NCBI GenBank assembly: GCA_016719885.1 | Contig: JADJYF010000006.1 | Location: 186,001-250,000, forward strand | Direction: 5' to 3' | From: Pseudomonadota bacterium | GTDB taxonomy: Bacteria > Pseudomonadota > Gammaproteobacteria > Ga0077536 | Length of the DNA: 64,000 nt | Shown: piece after piece, positions 24,584 through 32,768 of the stretch | Layout: every line of letters begins with the position of its first letter | Position numbering within the stretch: position 1 is the stretch's first letter | The notes under the pieces: model-generated | Seen by the model: only the letters and a program-made list of their open reading frames with translations | Told to the model about the DNA's origin: nothing | Database searches by the model: none | Translations under genes and position numbers: made by a program

Positions 24584-26998
24584 CTAGACGCCGTCGACCT
24601 TGGCGGCGAACTGCGCGAGGTCGATGTTCTCGCCGAGCATCAGATCGGTGCGCTTCATGAACTTCGGCTGGATGAACCACACCAGCAACGGCAGCACGAT
24701 CAGCGACAGCAGCATGTTGATGAGCATCACCGCCACCAGCAGGATGCCCATGTCCGCCATGAATTTCAGATCCGAGAGGAAATACCACGGCAGGATGCCG
24801 ACCAGCATGATGCTCGAGGTGAACATGATGGCCTTGCCGGTGGTGGTCATGGCGGCGTTGATGGCCTTCTTCACGTCATGGCCGTGGGCGGAATATTCCT
24901 CGACGATGCGCGACAACAGGTAGATGCCGTAGTCGATACCGACACCGACGCCCATCACCGCCACGATGCCGGCATTGACGTCGAGACCGACGCCCAGCAT
25001 CTGCATGGCGGCCACCAGGTAGATGTTGGAGAGGTTGACCGGGATCAACAGGATGATGGCCGCCACCAGCGAACGATAGGCGCAGATGGCGAGCACCATC
25101 ACCGCCAGGTTCACCATCACCATGATGATGGTGTGATAGCGCTCGACGACGTTGTTCATGGCCTGCTGCAGCGAGATCACGCCGGTCGCGAGGCGCACCT
25201 TGAAGTCGGGGTGGTCTTCACCGACCGCCGCCACCGCGCGGCGCGCGGCATCGAGCGCGGCGTCCACCGTTTCCTGCTTGTTGTCCTTGTACCAGGCCGA
25301 CACCGTCGAATGCTGGAAAGTGAAATTGGCGACGTGCCCGAAGTTGATGGTGTTGGTGCCGAGCTGGGTGGCGAAGCCCACCGAGTGCACGGTGTCCGGG
25401 TCGAGATTGAACTGCGCCCACTTGGGATTGCCGCCGGCCACCAGGCGCGTGGTTTCGGACATGTAATCGGTGAACGACAGGGTCGCGCGCGGCGGCATCG
25501 TGGCATCGGCTTCCAGCGCGCGCTGCAGCTCGGTGCGCACTTTCACCGCGTCGGGTTGCAGGGCCACGCGGTAGTCGATGTTGTCGGTCTTGGACTCCAG
25601 CACGATCTCCAGCGTATTGGAGCCCGGGAAATGCGCATTGACCGCGCGCACGCCGGTGTTGAATTCGGAATCCGGCCACAACAGGTTGCTGCCCTCGACC
25701 GGGTTGCCAATCTTGATCTGGCTGCCGAGGTAGCCGGCATAGGCGCTGATGAGGATCACCACCAGCGCCGTCCAGCGCGCGGAGGGTCCGAAGGTCAGAC
25801 GCGACATGCGATGGAGTAATCGATCCTGCAGCAGGTGGATGCCGGACTCATTGTCCTTGCCGCCGATGATTTCCTCCATGTTGCGCGGCACCGGCAGGTA
25901 GGACAGCAGGATGGCGCACATGAACACGCCGGTCGGAATGATCCACAGCGCCCACATGCCGCAGAAGATCGCGTGGTTGATCATGGTGCGTATCGGCGCG
26001 ATGGCGATGAACACGATGCCGCACACGTCGGTCATGATGCCCAGCACCGAGGGCGCCATCATGAGGCCCATGGTGACCTCGGCGGCCTTGACCCGATCCT
26101 TGAGGTGCATCAGCACTTCGTAGTAGCGCTCGATGAACTGCACGCAGTGCGAAAACGAACGCGCCACCAGCAGCAAGGGCACGATCATGAGCAAGGGTTC
26201 GATGGGCCTTCCCAGCCAGCCGATGAAACCGAAGCCCCACAGGCCCGCCGCCAGCGTGCACACGATGGGCGTCACCACGCCGGCGATGTTGCGCATGTAG
26301 AAGACCAGCGCCAGCACCAACGCGCCGACCGTCACACCGAAGATGGCGTAGGTCTGCTTCTGCAGCTTGTAGACCCAGGCGGTCAGCACCGGCTGCCCGA
26401 CCAGGTAGACGTCATGATTCTCGTCGCGCGCCGCCTCGACCAGCTTCTGCACGTAGGCGAAGGACTCACCGTATTCGATGGTGTCTTGAAACGCGGCGTT
26501 GATCAGCGTCGCGCTCTCGTCCGGCGAGATGAAGTAGGCGCGCGCGTTGATGGACATGTTCACGCGCCGCTTGAAGTCCAGCATCTCGGCGTCGGTGTTC
26601 GGCACCCAGTCGTTCATCACCGGCTTGGAGTCGACGCCCTCGGAGGTGGCCTCGGCATAGCGCAGCTTCTCGGTCGCGATGGAAATGATCTGGTCGTGAT
26701 CGATGCTCGGCGCCTTGTCGATGTCGCGCGTCAGGTTCCACACCTTGTGCAACGTATCGGAGTGGTAGATGTCGCCGTTCTTGCGCTTGACCATGATGGC
26801 CATGGTCATCGGGTTGCCGAAGGTCGGATGGGCCAGGTAGAGCTTGACGAAGGGGTCGTCCATCGGCAGCAGGTCTTTGAACACGGTCTTGATCTGGACC
26901 GTGGGCAGACCGCCCATGAAGACCAGGGTGAGGATCACGAAGGCAATGCTGACCGCGCCACGGCGCGCCATGATCCAATGGGCAAGACGGAAATTCAT
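24584..26998 (-). CDS. MMPL-type RND superfamily transporter
   Basis: This 804-residue inner-membrane protein has the RND layout: one N-terminal membrane helix (about 15-32), a large periplasmic loop (35-215), a bundle of five or six helices (220-385), a second periplasmic loop (440-635) and a final bundle (640-790). The helices GVTVGALVLALVFYMRNI and MGVGVGIDYGIYLLSRIVEEY match MMPL/SSD-containing exporters, commonly linked to lipid or hopanoid traffic and found in hydrocarbon and steroid degraders. No membrane-fusion or TolC gene is adjacent. It is divergent from a luciferase-like oxidoreductase. Its cargo is unknown. Confidence 0.9.
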   Translation of the reverse strand: MNFRLAHWIMARRGAVSIAFVILTLVFMGGLPTVQIKTVFKDLLPMDDPFVKLYLAHPTFGNPMTMAIMVKRKNGDIYHSDTLHKVWNLTRDIDKAPSIDHDQIISIATEKLRYAEATSEGVDSKPVMNDWVPNTDAEMLDFKRRVNMSINARAYFISPDESATLINAAFQDTIEYGESFAYVQKLVEAARDENHDVYLVGQPVLTAWVYKLQKQTYAIFGVTVGALVLALVFYMRNIAGVVTPIVCTLAAGLWGFGFIGWLGRPIEPLLMIVPLLLVARSFSHCVQFIERYYEVLMHLKDRVKAAEVTMGLMMAPSVLGIMTDVCGIVFIAIAPIRTMINHAIFCGMWALWIIPTGVFMCAILLSYLPVPRNMEEIIGGKDNESGIHLLQDRLLHRMSRLTFGPSARWTALVVILISAYAGYLGSQIKIGNPVEGSNLLWPDSEFNTGVRAVNAHFPGSNTLEIVLESKTDNIDYRVALQPDAVKVRTELQRALEADATMPPRATLSFTDYMSETTRLVAGGNPKWAQFNLDPDTVHSVGFATQLGTNTINFGHVANFTFQHSTVSAWYKDNKQETVDAALDAARRAVAAVGEDHPDFKVRLATGVISLQQAMNNVVERYHTIIMVMVNLAVMVLAICAYRSLVAAIILLIPVNLSNIYLVAAMQMLGVGLDVNAGIVAVMGVGVGIDYGIYLLSRIVEEYSAHGHDVKKAINAAMTTTGKAIMFTSSIMLVGILPWYFLSDLKFMADMGILLVAVMLINMLLSLIVLPLLVWFIQPKFMKRTDLMLGENIDLAQFAAKVDGV

Positions 26999-27221
26999 GG
27001 ACGATGAGCCTCTGGCGGGACGTGGGCGGGAACTGTCATGGAACCTGTCGCGGCCGGCACCATAACCGGTCTACCGCCATTTTTCGAGCCGCGACAACTT
27101 CGTTTACACATACCTTCCTGTATGGAGCGCAGCGCGTCGCGAACGCGGTCTGGCGTTGCGGCGCCCGGAGCCCTGCGCTTATGCTCGATTCAACTCGACA
27201 CATGCAACAGGGGAGCTCGGT

Positions 27222-28103
27222 ATGAAAGTCGGTGTGTTTTCCATCCTGCCCGATGCGCTTGCCGATCCGGCGCGGGTCGCCCGTCACGCGGAAGATCTTG
27301 GCTTCGCGTCGTACTGGGTGCCCGATCACACCGTGCTGCCGGTCACCTACTCGGTGTCCTATCCCGGCAATCCCCATCCCGACACCGAACCCGATCCCGA
27401 TTACCTGTGGCAGATGCCCGACCCTTTGATTGCGCTGATGCGTGCCGCCACCGCCACCACCCGCATCGAAGTGGGCACCGCCGTGCTGCTGGTGCCGGAA
27501 CGCCATCCGCTGCACCTCGCCAAGGAAATCGCCTCGCTCGACAGCTTCAGCGGCGGCCGCTTCCACTTCGGCATCGGCGCCGGCTGGAACCGCGAAGAGG
27601 CGGAGCTGTTCGGCTGCGACTTCGACCACCGCTGGACGCAGGTGCGTGAAGCAATTGAAGTCATGAAGTCGTGCTGGACCGCCGACCAATCGGAGTTCCA
27701 TGGCAAGTATTACGAGGTCGCGCCGGTGCGCTGCTATCCCAAGCCCGCCCAGCGTCCGCATCCGCCCATCTACCTCGGCAGCATCATGTTCAACGACGAA
27801 TGGGCCAAGCGCGTGTTCCAGCGCATCGTGCGCTACGGCGACGGCTGGTTGCCGGTCGCCAACAGCGTGGCGCAGGTGGCGGACGGTCGGGCGCAGCTGC
27901 GCGAGCTTGCGCAGCAGGCCGGCCGCGATCCCGACACGATCCGTGTGACGGTGTTGGGCGCGACAGGACAATGGCGCAAACGACGACATATCGATGAATT
28001 CGAACGCATCGGCGCGGAGCAGGTGGTGATCTGGCTCAATACGCGCAGCGCCGACGAGCAATGTCGCGAGCTCGACGAACTCGCGGCCACGCTGCTCGCC
28101 TGA
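27222..28103 (+). CDS. LLM class F420-dependent-type oxidoreductase
   Basis: This 293-residue luciferase-like TIM-barrel protein matches the TIGR03619 type. It begins MKVGVFSILPDALADP and has GFASYWVPDHTVLP, TRIEVGTAVLLVPERHPLHL, SGGRFHFGIGAGWNREE and QRPHPPIYLGS. Members use F420 or FMN to oxidise or reduce small organics. The ATG at 27222 has a GGGGAG ribosome site; in-frame codons further upstream lack one. It lies divergently from the RND gene. The substrate is unknown. Confidence 0.9.
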   Translation: MKVGVFSILPDALADPARVARHAEDLGFASYWVPDHTVLPVTYSVSYPGNPHPDTEPDPDYLWQMPDPLIALMRAATATTRIEVGTAVLLVPERHPLHLAKEIASLDSFSGGRFHFGIGAGWNREEAELFGCDFDHRWTQVREAIEVMKSCWTADQSEFHGKYYEVAPVRCYPKPAQRPHPPIYLGSIMFNDEWAKRVFQRIVRYGDGWLPVANSVAQVADGRAQLRELAQQAGRDPDTIRVTVLGATGQWRKRRHIDEFERIGAEQVVIWLNTRSADEQCRELDELAATLLA

Positions 28104-28130
28104 CGGACGCGCCGGCGACCGGGCAAGGCG

Positions 28131-28931
28131 ATGCTGGAGATGCTCTACAACCACGATGCCGGCCTCATCAGCGCCGGCCTCGCGCTCGGCATGCTGGCGG
28201 CATTGGAACTCGGCTACCGGCTCGGCCGGCCCCAGGCCCTGACCACCAGTGATGCGCTGCGCACCCACATCAACTCGGTGCAGGGCTCGTTGCTCGGGCT
28301 GTTGGCCTTGATCATGGGCTTTACATTCGCGGTGGCCCTGCAGCATTACGACGCGCGCAGCGTGGCGGTGGTCACCGAGGCCAACGCCATCGGCACCACC
28401 TGGTTGCGCACCGCGCTGGTGGCCGAGCCCGAACGCGGCGAACTGCGCACGCTGCTACGCCGCTACGTCGATACGCGCGTCGATGAAGGGCATGAAGCGC
28501 TGTCCCAGGGCACCGCTCGCAATGCCAGCCTCGGCGCCGGCAGCGAGCTGCAGGACGCCCTGTGGCAGACCGTCGCGCGGGTGGTCGCCAAGGATCAGAA
28601 TCCGGTCACTGCCGGCCTGTTCGTCGCCGCGCTCAATGACAGCATCGATGCCTTCGGCAGCCGCAATGCCCACCTTTCGCGACATGTGCCGGAAGTGGTG
28701 CTGTGGATCCTGTTCGCAACCTTTGGCGTGACCGCCGGCGTGCTCGGCTACAGTGCCGGCATCGCCGCCCATCGCCCGCCGCTCGCCAGCATGCTGCTGG
28801 TGGCGCTGATCGTGCTCGTGACCTATCTCATCATCGATCTCGACCGGCCGCGCCGTGGCCTCATACAAGTGAGCCAGGCGCCGATGCTGGAACTGCGGGC
28901 AGTGATGGGGGATGCGGCGAAACCGCACTGA
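28131..28931 (+). CDS. Integral membrane protein, DUF4239-like
   Basis: This 266-residue protein has four likely membrane helices, at about 11-28, 51-70, 187-207 and 216-234. The pattern QGSLLGLLALIMGFTFAVAL, then QHYDARSVAVVTEANAIGTTWLRTAL, resembles the bestrophin-like DUF4239 family. Between the pairs of helices is a soluble helical region (about 95-180). It starts 27 bp after the luciferase-like gene and is probably co-transcribed. No function can be given. Channel activity is only suggested by the distant bestrophin likeness. Confidence 0.75.
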   Translation: MLEMLYNHDAGLISAGLALGMLAALELGYRLGRPQALTTSDALRTHINSVQGSLLGLLALIMGFTFAVALQHYDARSVAVVTEANAIGTTWLRTALVAEPERGELRTLLRRYVDTRVDEGHEALSQGTARNASLGAGSELQDALWQTVARVVAKDQNPVTAGLFVAALNDSIDAFGSRNAHLSRHVPEVVLWILFATFGVTAGVLGYSAGIAAHRPPLASMLLVALIVLVTYLIIDLDRPRRGLIQVSQAPMLELRAVMGDAAKPH

Positions 28932-29269
28932 GCATTACGTGTGGGTGAAGATTTTTTTCGCGCATTCAGTGCCTGCGTTGACTGCGCAGGCCTGCCAATC
29001 AATGTGCGAATAAATTCGCGCCTGCAATCGAAAAGCACGCCAGATCATCCGTGCAGGAGCAGCCCCATGCCACCCGCCGACAGTCCGCGTCCACCGTTAC
29101 CACCCTTCGACCTCGCCACCGATGCCGGCCGATGATCATCCCGGCCTGACGGCGCTCGGGCTCTGAACGAAAAACATCGGCGCTTGACCGGGATCATCAT
29201 GCGACCGGCGCCTTGCCACGAAGCTCAGCGCACACCAACACCGGAGCACCGACCTCGTCGCGGTCGAGC
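28932..29269. other. 338-bp intergenic stretch with a degenerate repeat and a tiny ORF
   Basis: Near 29004-29025 is a diverged copy of repeat family 2 (GTGCGAATAAATTCGCGC). A 22-codon frame at 29067-29135 starts with ATG seven bases after AGGAG and encodes a Pro-rich peptide (MPPADSPRPPLPP...). It could be a leader or noise. The rest holds nothing I recognise. Confidence 0.4.
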
Positions 29270-29935
29270 ATGAACGCACACGTCGACAGGGATTTCGCGC
29301 ATCGCATCGACCCCGCTTTCGCGGATTTGGCGGGCCGCTGTTTCAACTGGGACGATCTCGAGCAACACCCATGGCCGGCCGCGGGCCTGTGGCCCGACGG
29401 CACGATTGCCTACGTCAATCCGGCCTGGTCCGTATTCGCCCATGCCAACGGTGGTGGCAGCGCGGTGGACAGCCACTGGAGCCTCGGCGCCAATTACTTC
29501 GCCGCCATCTCCGACAGCCTGCGGCCGTTCTTCACCGACCTGCTGGAGAACGCGCCGACCACCCAGCAATCGCTCGCGCCCTACACCCACGAATACGAAT
29601 GCTCGAGCGCCGATGAATTCCGTCGCTTCGCGCTGCAGATCTTCGCCTTGCCCGACAAGCGTGGCTACATGCTCGTACACTCGCTGCTGGTCGCCGCGCC
29701 GCACAGCATAACCACGCATCCGATTGCGGCCCCGGACCTCCAGCACTACGAAACCGAAGACGGCGTCATCAAGCAATGCGCGCATTGCCGTCGCGTCGAG
29801 CGTCGCAGCCGCGTCGGGCATTGGGACTGGGTGCCGGCCTGGATCAAACATCCGCCGGCGTGCATCTCCCACACCATCTGCGCGCTGTGCGACGCCTTCT
29901 ATTACTCACACCTCGGCTCGCGCCGACGCGACTGA
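29270..29935 (+). CDS. PAS-like protein with C-terminal Cys-rich motif
   Basis: This 221-residue soluble protein has an N-terminal PAS-like region (about 10-150: NWDDLEQHPWPAAGLWPDGTIAYVNPAW ... YMLVHSLLV). Its C-terminal motif CAHCRRVERRS..GHWDWVPAWI..CISHTICALC resembles the cysteine module found at the ends of many PAS and response-regulator proteins (ICSWCKKIR...GYW..VEEYI...FSHGICPDC). That module probably binds metal or senses redox. There is no kinase or output domain, so it may be a free-standing sensor. An in-frame ATG at 29213 is possible; I chose 29270, where conservation begins. Confidence 0.7.
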   Translation: MNAHVDRDFAHRIDPAFADLAGRCFNWDDLEQHPWPAAGLWPDGTIAYVNPAWSVFAHANGGGSAVDSHWSLGANYFAAISDSLRPFFTDLLENAPTTQQSLAPYTHEYECSSADEFRRFALQIFALPDKRGYMLVHSLLVAAPHSITTHPIAAPDLQHYETEDGVIKQCAHCRRVERRSRVGHWDWVPAWIKHPPACISHTICALCDAFYYSHLGSRRRD

Positions 29936-29945
29936 GCCAACCCGC

Positions 29946-31004
29946 TCACGCCGCGCGCAGGCGCGCGATCATGCCGCGCAACAGCTCGGCGTCGTGCTCG
30001 TTGCGCACCGGAATGCTGAACTCCACGTTGCTGACCAGGCCGCCATAGCGGCGCGCCAACAGCTCGGCGATGTCGTCATAGGTCGCCACGCAGGCGTACT
30101 CGTTCAGCACCTCGTCGGAAATGTAACTCGGCATTTGTTCCCAGCGCTGCGCGCGCGACAGGTGCTTGAGTTCGTCCGCCAGGTCGCCCAGACCATGGGC
30201 GGCGAACGCCGCGCGGTAGGCCGGGGTGGACGCATAGAACGCCACCCGCGCGCGCACGTCGCGGATACGTTCGGCGAGGGTTTCGGCATCGGGCGCGGTG
30301 GCGATGAGCGGCTTGATGCTGAGCGCGAAGTCATCCAGCTTGCGGCCGCGCCGCGCCGCGCCGGCACGCACGGCCGGCCACATCACTTCGCGGATGTAGT
30401 GCGGCGTGCATACCGGGTGCGGACGCAGGCCATCGGCCACCTCGCCCGCCACCTGGCACATGTAAGGGTTGACCGCCGCCACGTGGATGGGAATGTCGGG
30501 GTGTTCCAGCGGGCCGGGGTCGAACAGCGGCACCGACAGGTTGATTCGATAATGCCGCCCCTCGAAGCGCGGTTGGCGGCCGTGCTGCCAGCCCGCCCAC
30601 ACCGCGCGCACGGCCTCGACATATTCGCGCATCCATGGCCCGGGCGCCGACCACGCCATGCCGTAACGACGTTCGATATGCGCGCGCACCTGGGTGCCGA
30701 GCCCCAGCGTGAAGCGGCCGCCGGACAATTTCTGCAAGGTCCAGGCGCTCATGGCGGTGACGGTGGGACTGCGCGGAAAGGCGATCGCGACCGCCGTGCC
30801 GATGCCGAGCGTGGTGGTGGCCTGCGCGGCGAGCGCCATCACCACGTAGGGATCGTGCTTGGTCTCCTCGAACATGAGATTGTCGTAGCCCAGCGCTTCC
30901 ACCAGGCGCGCATCGCCGGCGACGGCGTGGATGTCGAACGGCGTACCCGGCTCGCGTAGTCCCGGGTCGACCTTGCCGAGCGGCAGCAGGGTTTCGAGTT
31001 TCAT
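29946..31004 (-). CDS. LLM class F420-dependent-type oxidoreductase (TIGR03617 type)
   Basis: This 352-residue luciferase-like protein begins MKLETLLPLGKVDPGLREPG and carries GYDNLMFEETKHDPYVVMALAA, TTLGIGTAVAIAFPRSP, KLSGGRFTLGLGTQVRAHIERR and WAGWQHG..PRFEGRHY. All of these are typical of the group annotated as F420-dependent LLM oxidoreductases. A perfect AGGAGG ribosome site precedes the ATG. It is transcribed alone, convergent with the PAS-like gene (10-bp gap) and divergent from the TRAP-type binding protein. It is the second of three luciferase-like genes in the window. The substrate is unknown. Confidence 0.9.
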   Translation of the reverse strand: MKLETLLPLGKVDPGLREPGTPFDIHAVAGDARLVEALGYDNLMFEETKHDPYVVMALAAQATTTLGIGTAVAIAFPRSPTVTAMSAWTLQKLSGGRFTLGLGTQVRAHIERRYGMAWSAPGPWMREYVEAVRAVWAGWQHGRQPRFEGRHYRINLSVPLFDPGPLEHPDIPIHVAAVNPYMCQVAGEVADGLRPHPVCTPHYIREVMWPAVRAGAARRGRKLDDFALSIKPLIATAPDAETLAERIRDVRARVAFYASTPAYRAAFAAHGLGDLADELKHLSRAQRWEQMPSYISDEVLNEYACVATYDDIAELLARRYGGLVSNVEFSIPVRNEHDAELLRGMIARLRAA

Positions 31005-31030
31005 GGGCGCCCTCCTGTATGAGCGGCCAT

Positions 31031-31112
31031 TGTAGGTGCGATTTCAAGTGCAGGTTCCAGACCGGCATGGACACCACGTAGCCACGGCGCGGCGCGAATA
31101 AATTCGCACCGG
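31031..31112. repeat. Palindromic repeat family 2, diverged inverted pair
   Basis: A half-copy at 31031-31054 (TGTAGGTGCGATTTCA) faces a better one at 31089-31112 (GCGCGAATAAATTCGCACC). The pair lies between the divergent luciferase-like and TRAP-type genes, upstream of both. Both halves have drifted from the cleaner copies near 36167 and 39154. Confidence 0.6.
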
Positions 31113-31139
31113 CGGATGGGCTTCGCGATAATGCCCGCC

Positions 31140-32216
31140 ATGCGCTGTTTCCGCCGATTACTCGTGGCTGTGACCCTGGCCCTGCTGGGCAAGCCGCCCG
31201 CCGCCCACGCCCTCGAACTGCGCATGCTCATGTCGTGGGATGAAAGCTACCCGGTAGTACGGCAGATGGCCGAACGCTACGCGCGCAAGGTCGACGAGGC
31301 ATCGGGCGGCGAAGTGACGTTCACCCTCACCGGGCCGGACAGCATCCCGGCCTTCGAACAATTGCCGCCGGTGTCGCTGGGTATTTTCGATCTGCTGTTC
31401 ACCCACGGCGCCTTTCATCTCGACGTCACCGGCATCGGCCTCGCGCTTGACGCCATCGAAGCCGATCCCGGCACCTTGCACAGCGCCGGCCTGTGGGACG
31501 CGGTCGACGCGGCTTATCAGAGGCACGGACTGAAACTGCTCGCGATCCCGGTGGCGAGCAGCGGCTACCAGGTATTCCTGCGCGAACCGCTGACCGCGAG
31601 CTGCTCACTGGCAGGCCGCACCATACGTGCCGCGCCCGCCTACGAACATTTGCTCGAAAGCCTGGGCGCGCGGCCGGTGTCGCTGCCCATCGCGGCGGTG
31701 CACGACGCGCTGCGCGACAAGACCATCGATGGCGTGGCGTGGTCGACCATCGGCGCGGCGCAATTCAAGTGGTATGAAGTCAACCGCTACATCATGCGCC
31801 CGACGTTCGGCGTCGCCAGCCACCTGTTGCTGATGAACCTCGACACGTGGCGGAACCTGCCGCTCGATCTGCAGCGACTGCTGCTCGAACAGGGCGCCAA
31901 GCTCGAGCAGAAGGCCGTCACGAGGCTCAAGAAAGTGGCGGCCGCTGAAATGAACGATTTGAACGTCACCGGCATGCAGATCACCTCGCTGTGCGACAAG
32001 GGCGCGCGCCAGGTGAAACGCGAATGGGCGCGCGGCGTGTGGGCGCTGGCCGGCGAAAACCCGGGCGACGAAGTGCGCGAGCTGCATGCGCTGGCCTTGA
32101 AAGCCGGCGTCACGCCGCCGGACGATGAGGCAGCGGCGCGGCACGACGAGCCGCCGGCCGCCGCGCCCGGCAGCGACAACGCCGGCCCTGCGCCGGCCAC
32201 GGAGGTCTCACCTTGA
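31140..32216 (+). CDS. TRAP transporter solute-binding protein (DctP family)
   Basis: This 358-residue periplasmic protein has a signal peptide (MRCFRRLLVAVTLALLG...AHA). Its DctP-type binding domain includes LRMLMSWDESYPVVRQMAERYARKVDEASGG, LAGRTIRAAPAYEHLLESLGARPVSLP and TIDGVAWSTIGAAQFKWYEVNRYIMRP. Such proteins bind organic acids for TRAP transport, but no DctQ or DctM gene is adjacent, so it may be an orphan or use distant membrane parts. The C-terminal 40 residues are Pro/Ala/Glu-rich and probably disordered. In-frame ATGs at 31116 and 31131 are alternatives. Its stop overlaps the next start. Confidence 0.85.
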   Translation: MRCFRRLLVAVTLALLGKPPAAHALELRMLMSWDESYPVVRQMAERYARKVDEASGGEVTFTLTGPDSIPAFEQLPPVSLGIFDLLFTHGAFHLDVTGIGLALDAIEADPGTLHSAGLWDAVDAAYQRHGLKLLAIPVASSGYQVFLREPLTASCSLAGRTIRAAPAYEHLLESLGARPVSLPIAAVHDALRDKTIDGVAWSTIGAAQFKWYEVNRYIMRPTFGVASHLLLMNLDTWRNLPLDLQRLLLEQGAKLEQKAVTRLKKVAAAEMNDLNVTGMQITSLCDKGARQVKREWARGVWALAGENPGDEVRELHALALKAGVTPPDDEAAARHDEPPAAAPGSDNAGPAPATEVSP

Positions 32217-32674
32217 ACAGCCCCGCGCCGACCACGCCCGCCTACGTCGGCTTCATCATGCGCTGCGTGGCGAGCATCATCGATACGGTGCTGGTGATTG
32301 CCATCATCGTACCGCTCGGCTGGTCACAACTGCGCTCGGCCTTTGACCCCGCGCGCCCGCTCAGCATGCAGGGCGACGGCCTGTTGGGCTTCCTGGTCAA
32401 CTGGGTTCTGCTGCCGGCCGCGGTGGTGTTGTTCTGGCGTTTTCGCGGCGGCACGCCGGGCAAGATGGCAATCGGCGCCGAAATAGTCGACGCCGACACG
32501 CTGGGACCAGCGAGCAACGTGCAACTGGTGGTGCGCTATCTCGGTTACTTCGTTTCCACGCTGGTGTTCGGCCTCGGCTTCCTGTGGATAGCCTGGGACA
32601 GCCGCAAGCAGGGTTGGCACGACAAGCTCGCCCGCACGGTGGTGATCAAGCGGCGACAAACGGCCCCACCATGA
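32213..32674 (+). CDS. RDD family membrane protein
   Basis: This 153-residue membrane protein has the RDD pattern: Arg in MRCVASIIDTVLV with Asp seven residues later, then WRFRGGTPGKMAIGAEIVDAD, and a final Asp in WIAWDSRKQGWHDKLA. About three membrane helices are expected. The start is a TTG at 32213 with a GGAGG ribosome site seven bases away, overlapping the TGA of the TRAP-type gene (TTGA). The function of RDD proteins is mostly unknown, though some are linked to ion transport. Co-translation with the binding protein suggests that the two act together. Confidence 0.88.
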   Translation: MNSPAPTTPAYVGFIMRCVASIIDTVLVIAIIVPLGWSQLRSAFDPARPLSMQGDGLLGFLVNWVLLPAAVVLFWRFRGGTPGKMAIGAEIVDADTLGPASNVQLVVRYLGYFVSTLVFGLGFLWIAWDSRKQGWHDKLARTVVIKRRQTAPP

Positions 32675-32684
32675 CTGCTTTACC

Positions 32685-32708
32685 TGTGGGTCAGACTTCA
32701 GTCTGACA
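32685..32708. repeat. Palindromic repeat family 1, single copy
   Basis: One copy with the core GTCAGACTTCAGTCTGAC and its GTGGG arm lies between the convergent RDD and recQ genes. No facing second copy is seen in the remaining 60 bp. Confidence 0.85.
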
Positions 32709-32768
32709 TTGCGAATCGACGGCGCGCGAGCGCCCCGGCCGGCCGGACGGAGGCCGGCCCAAAGGCAC

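Noticed and set aside
31140..32674. Complete TRAP transporter operon
   Set aside because: Only the binding protein is present; the neighbouring RDD protein is not a DctQ or DctM subunit.
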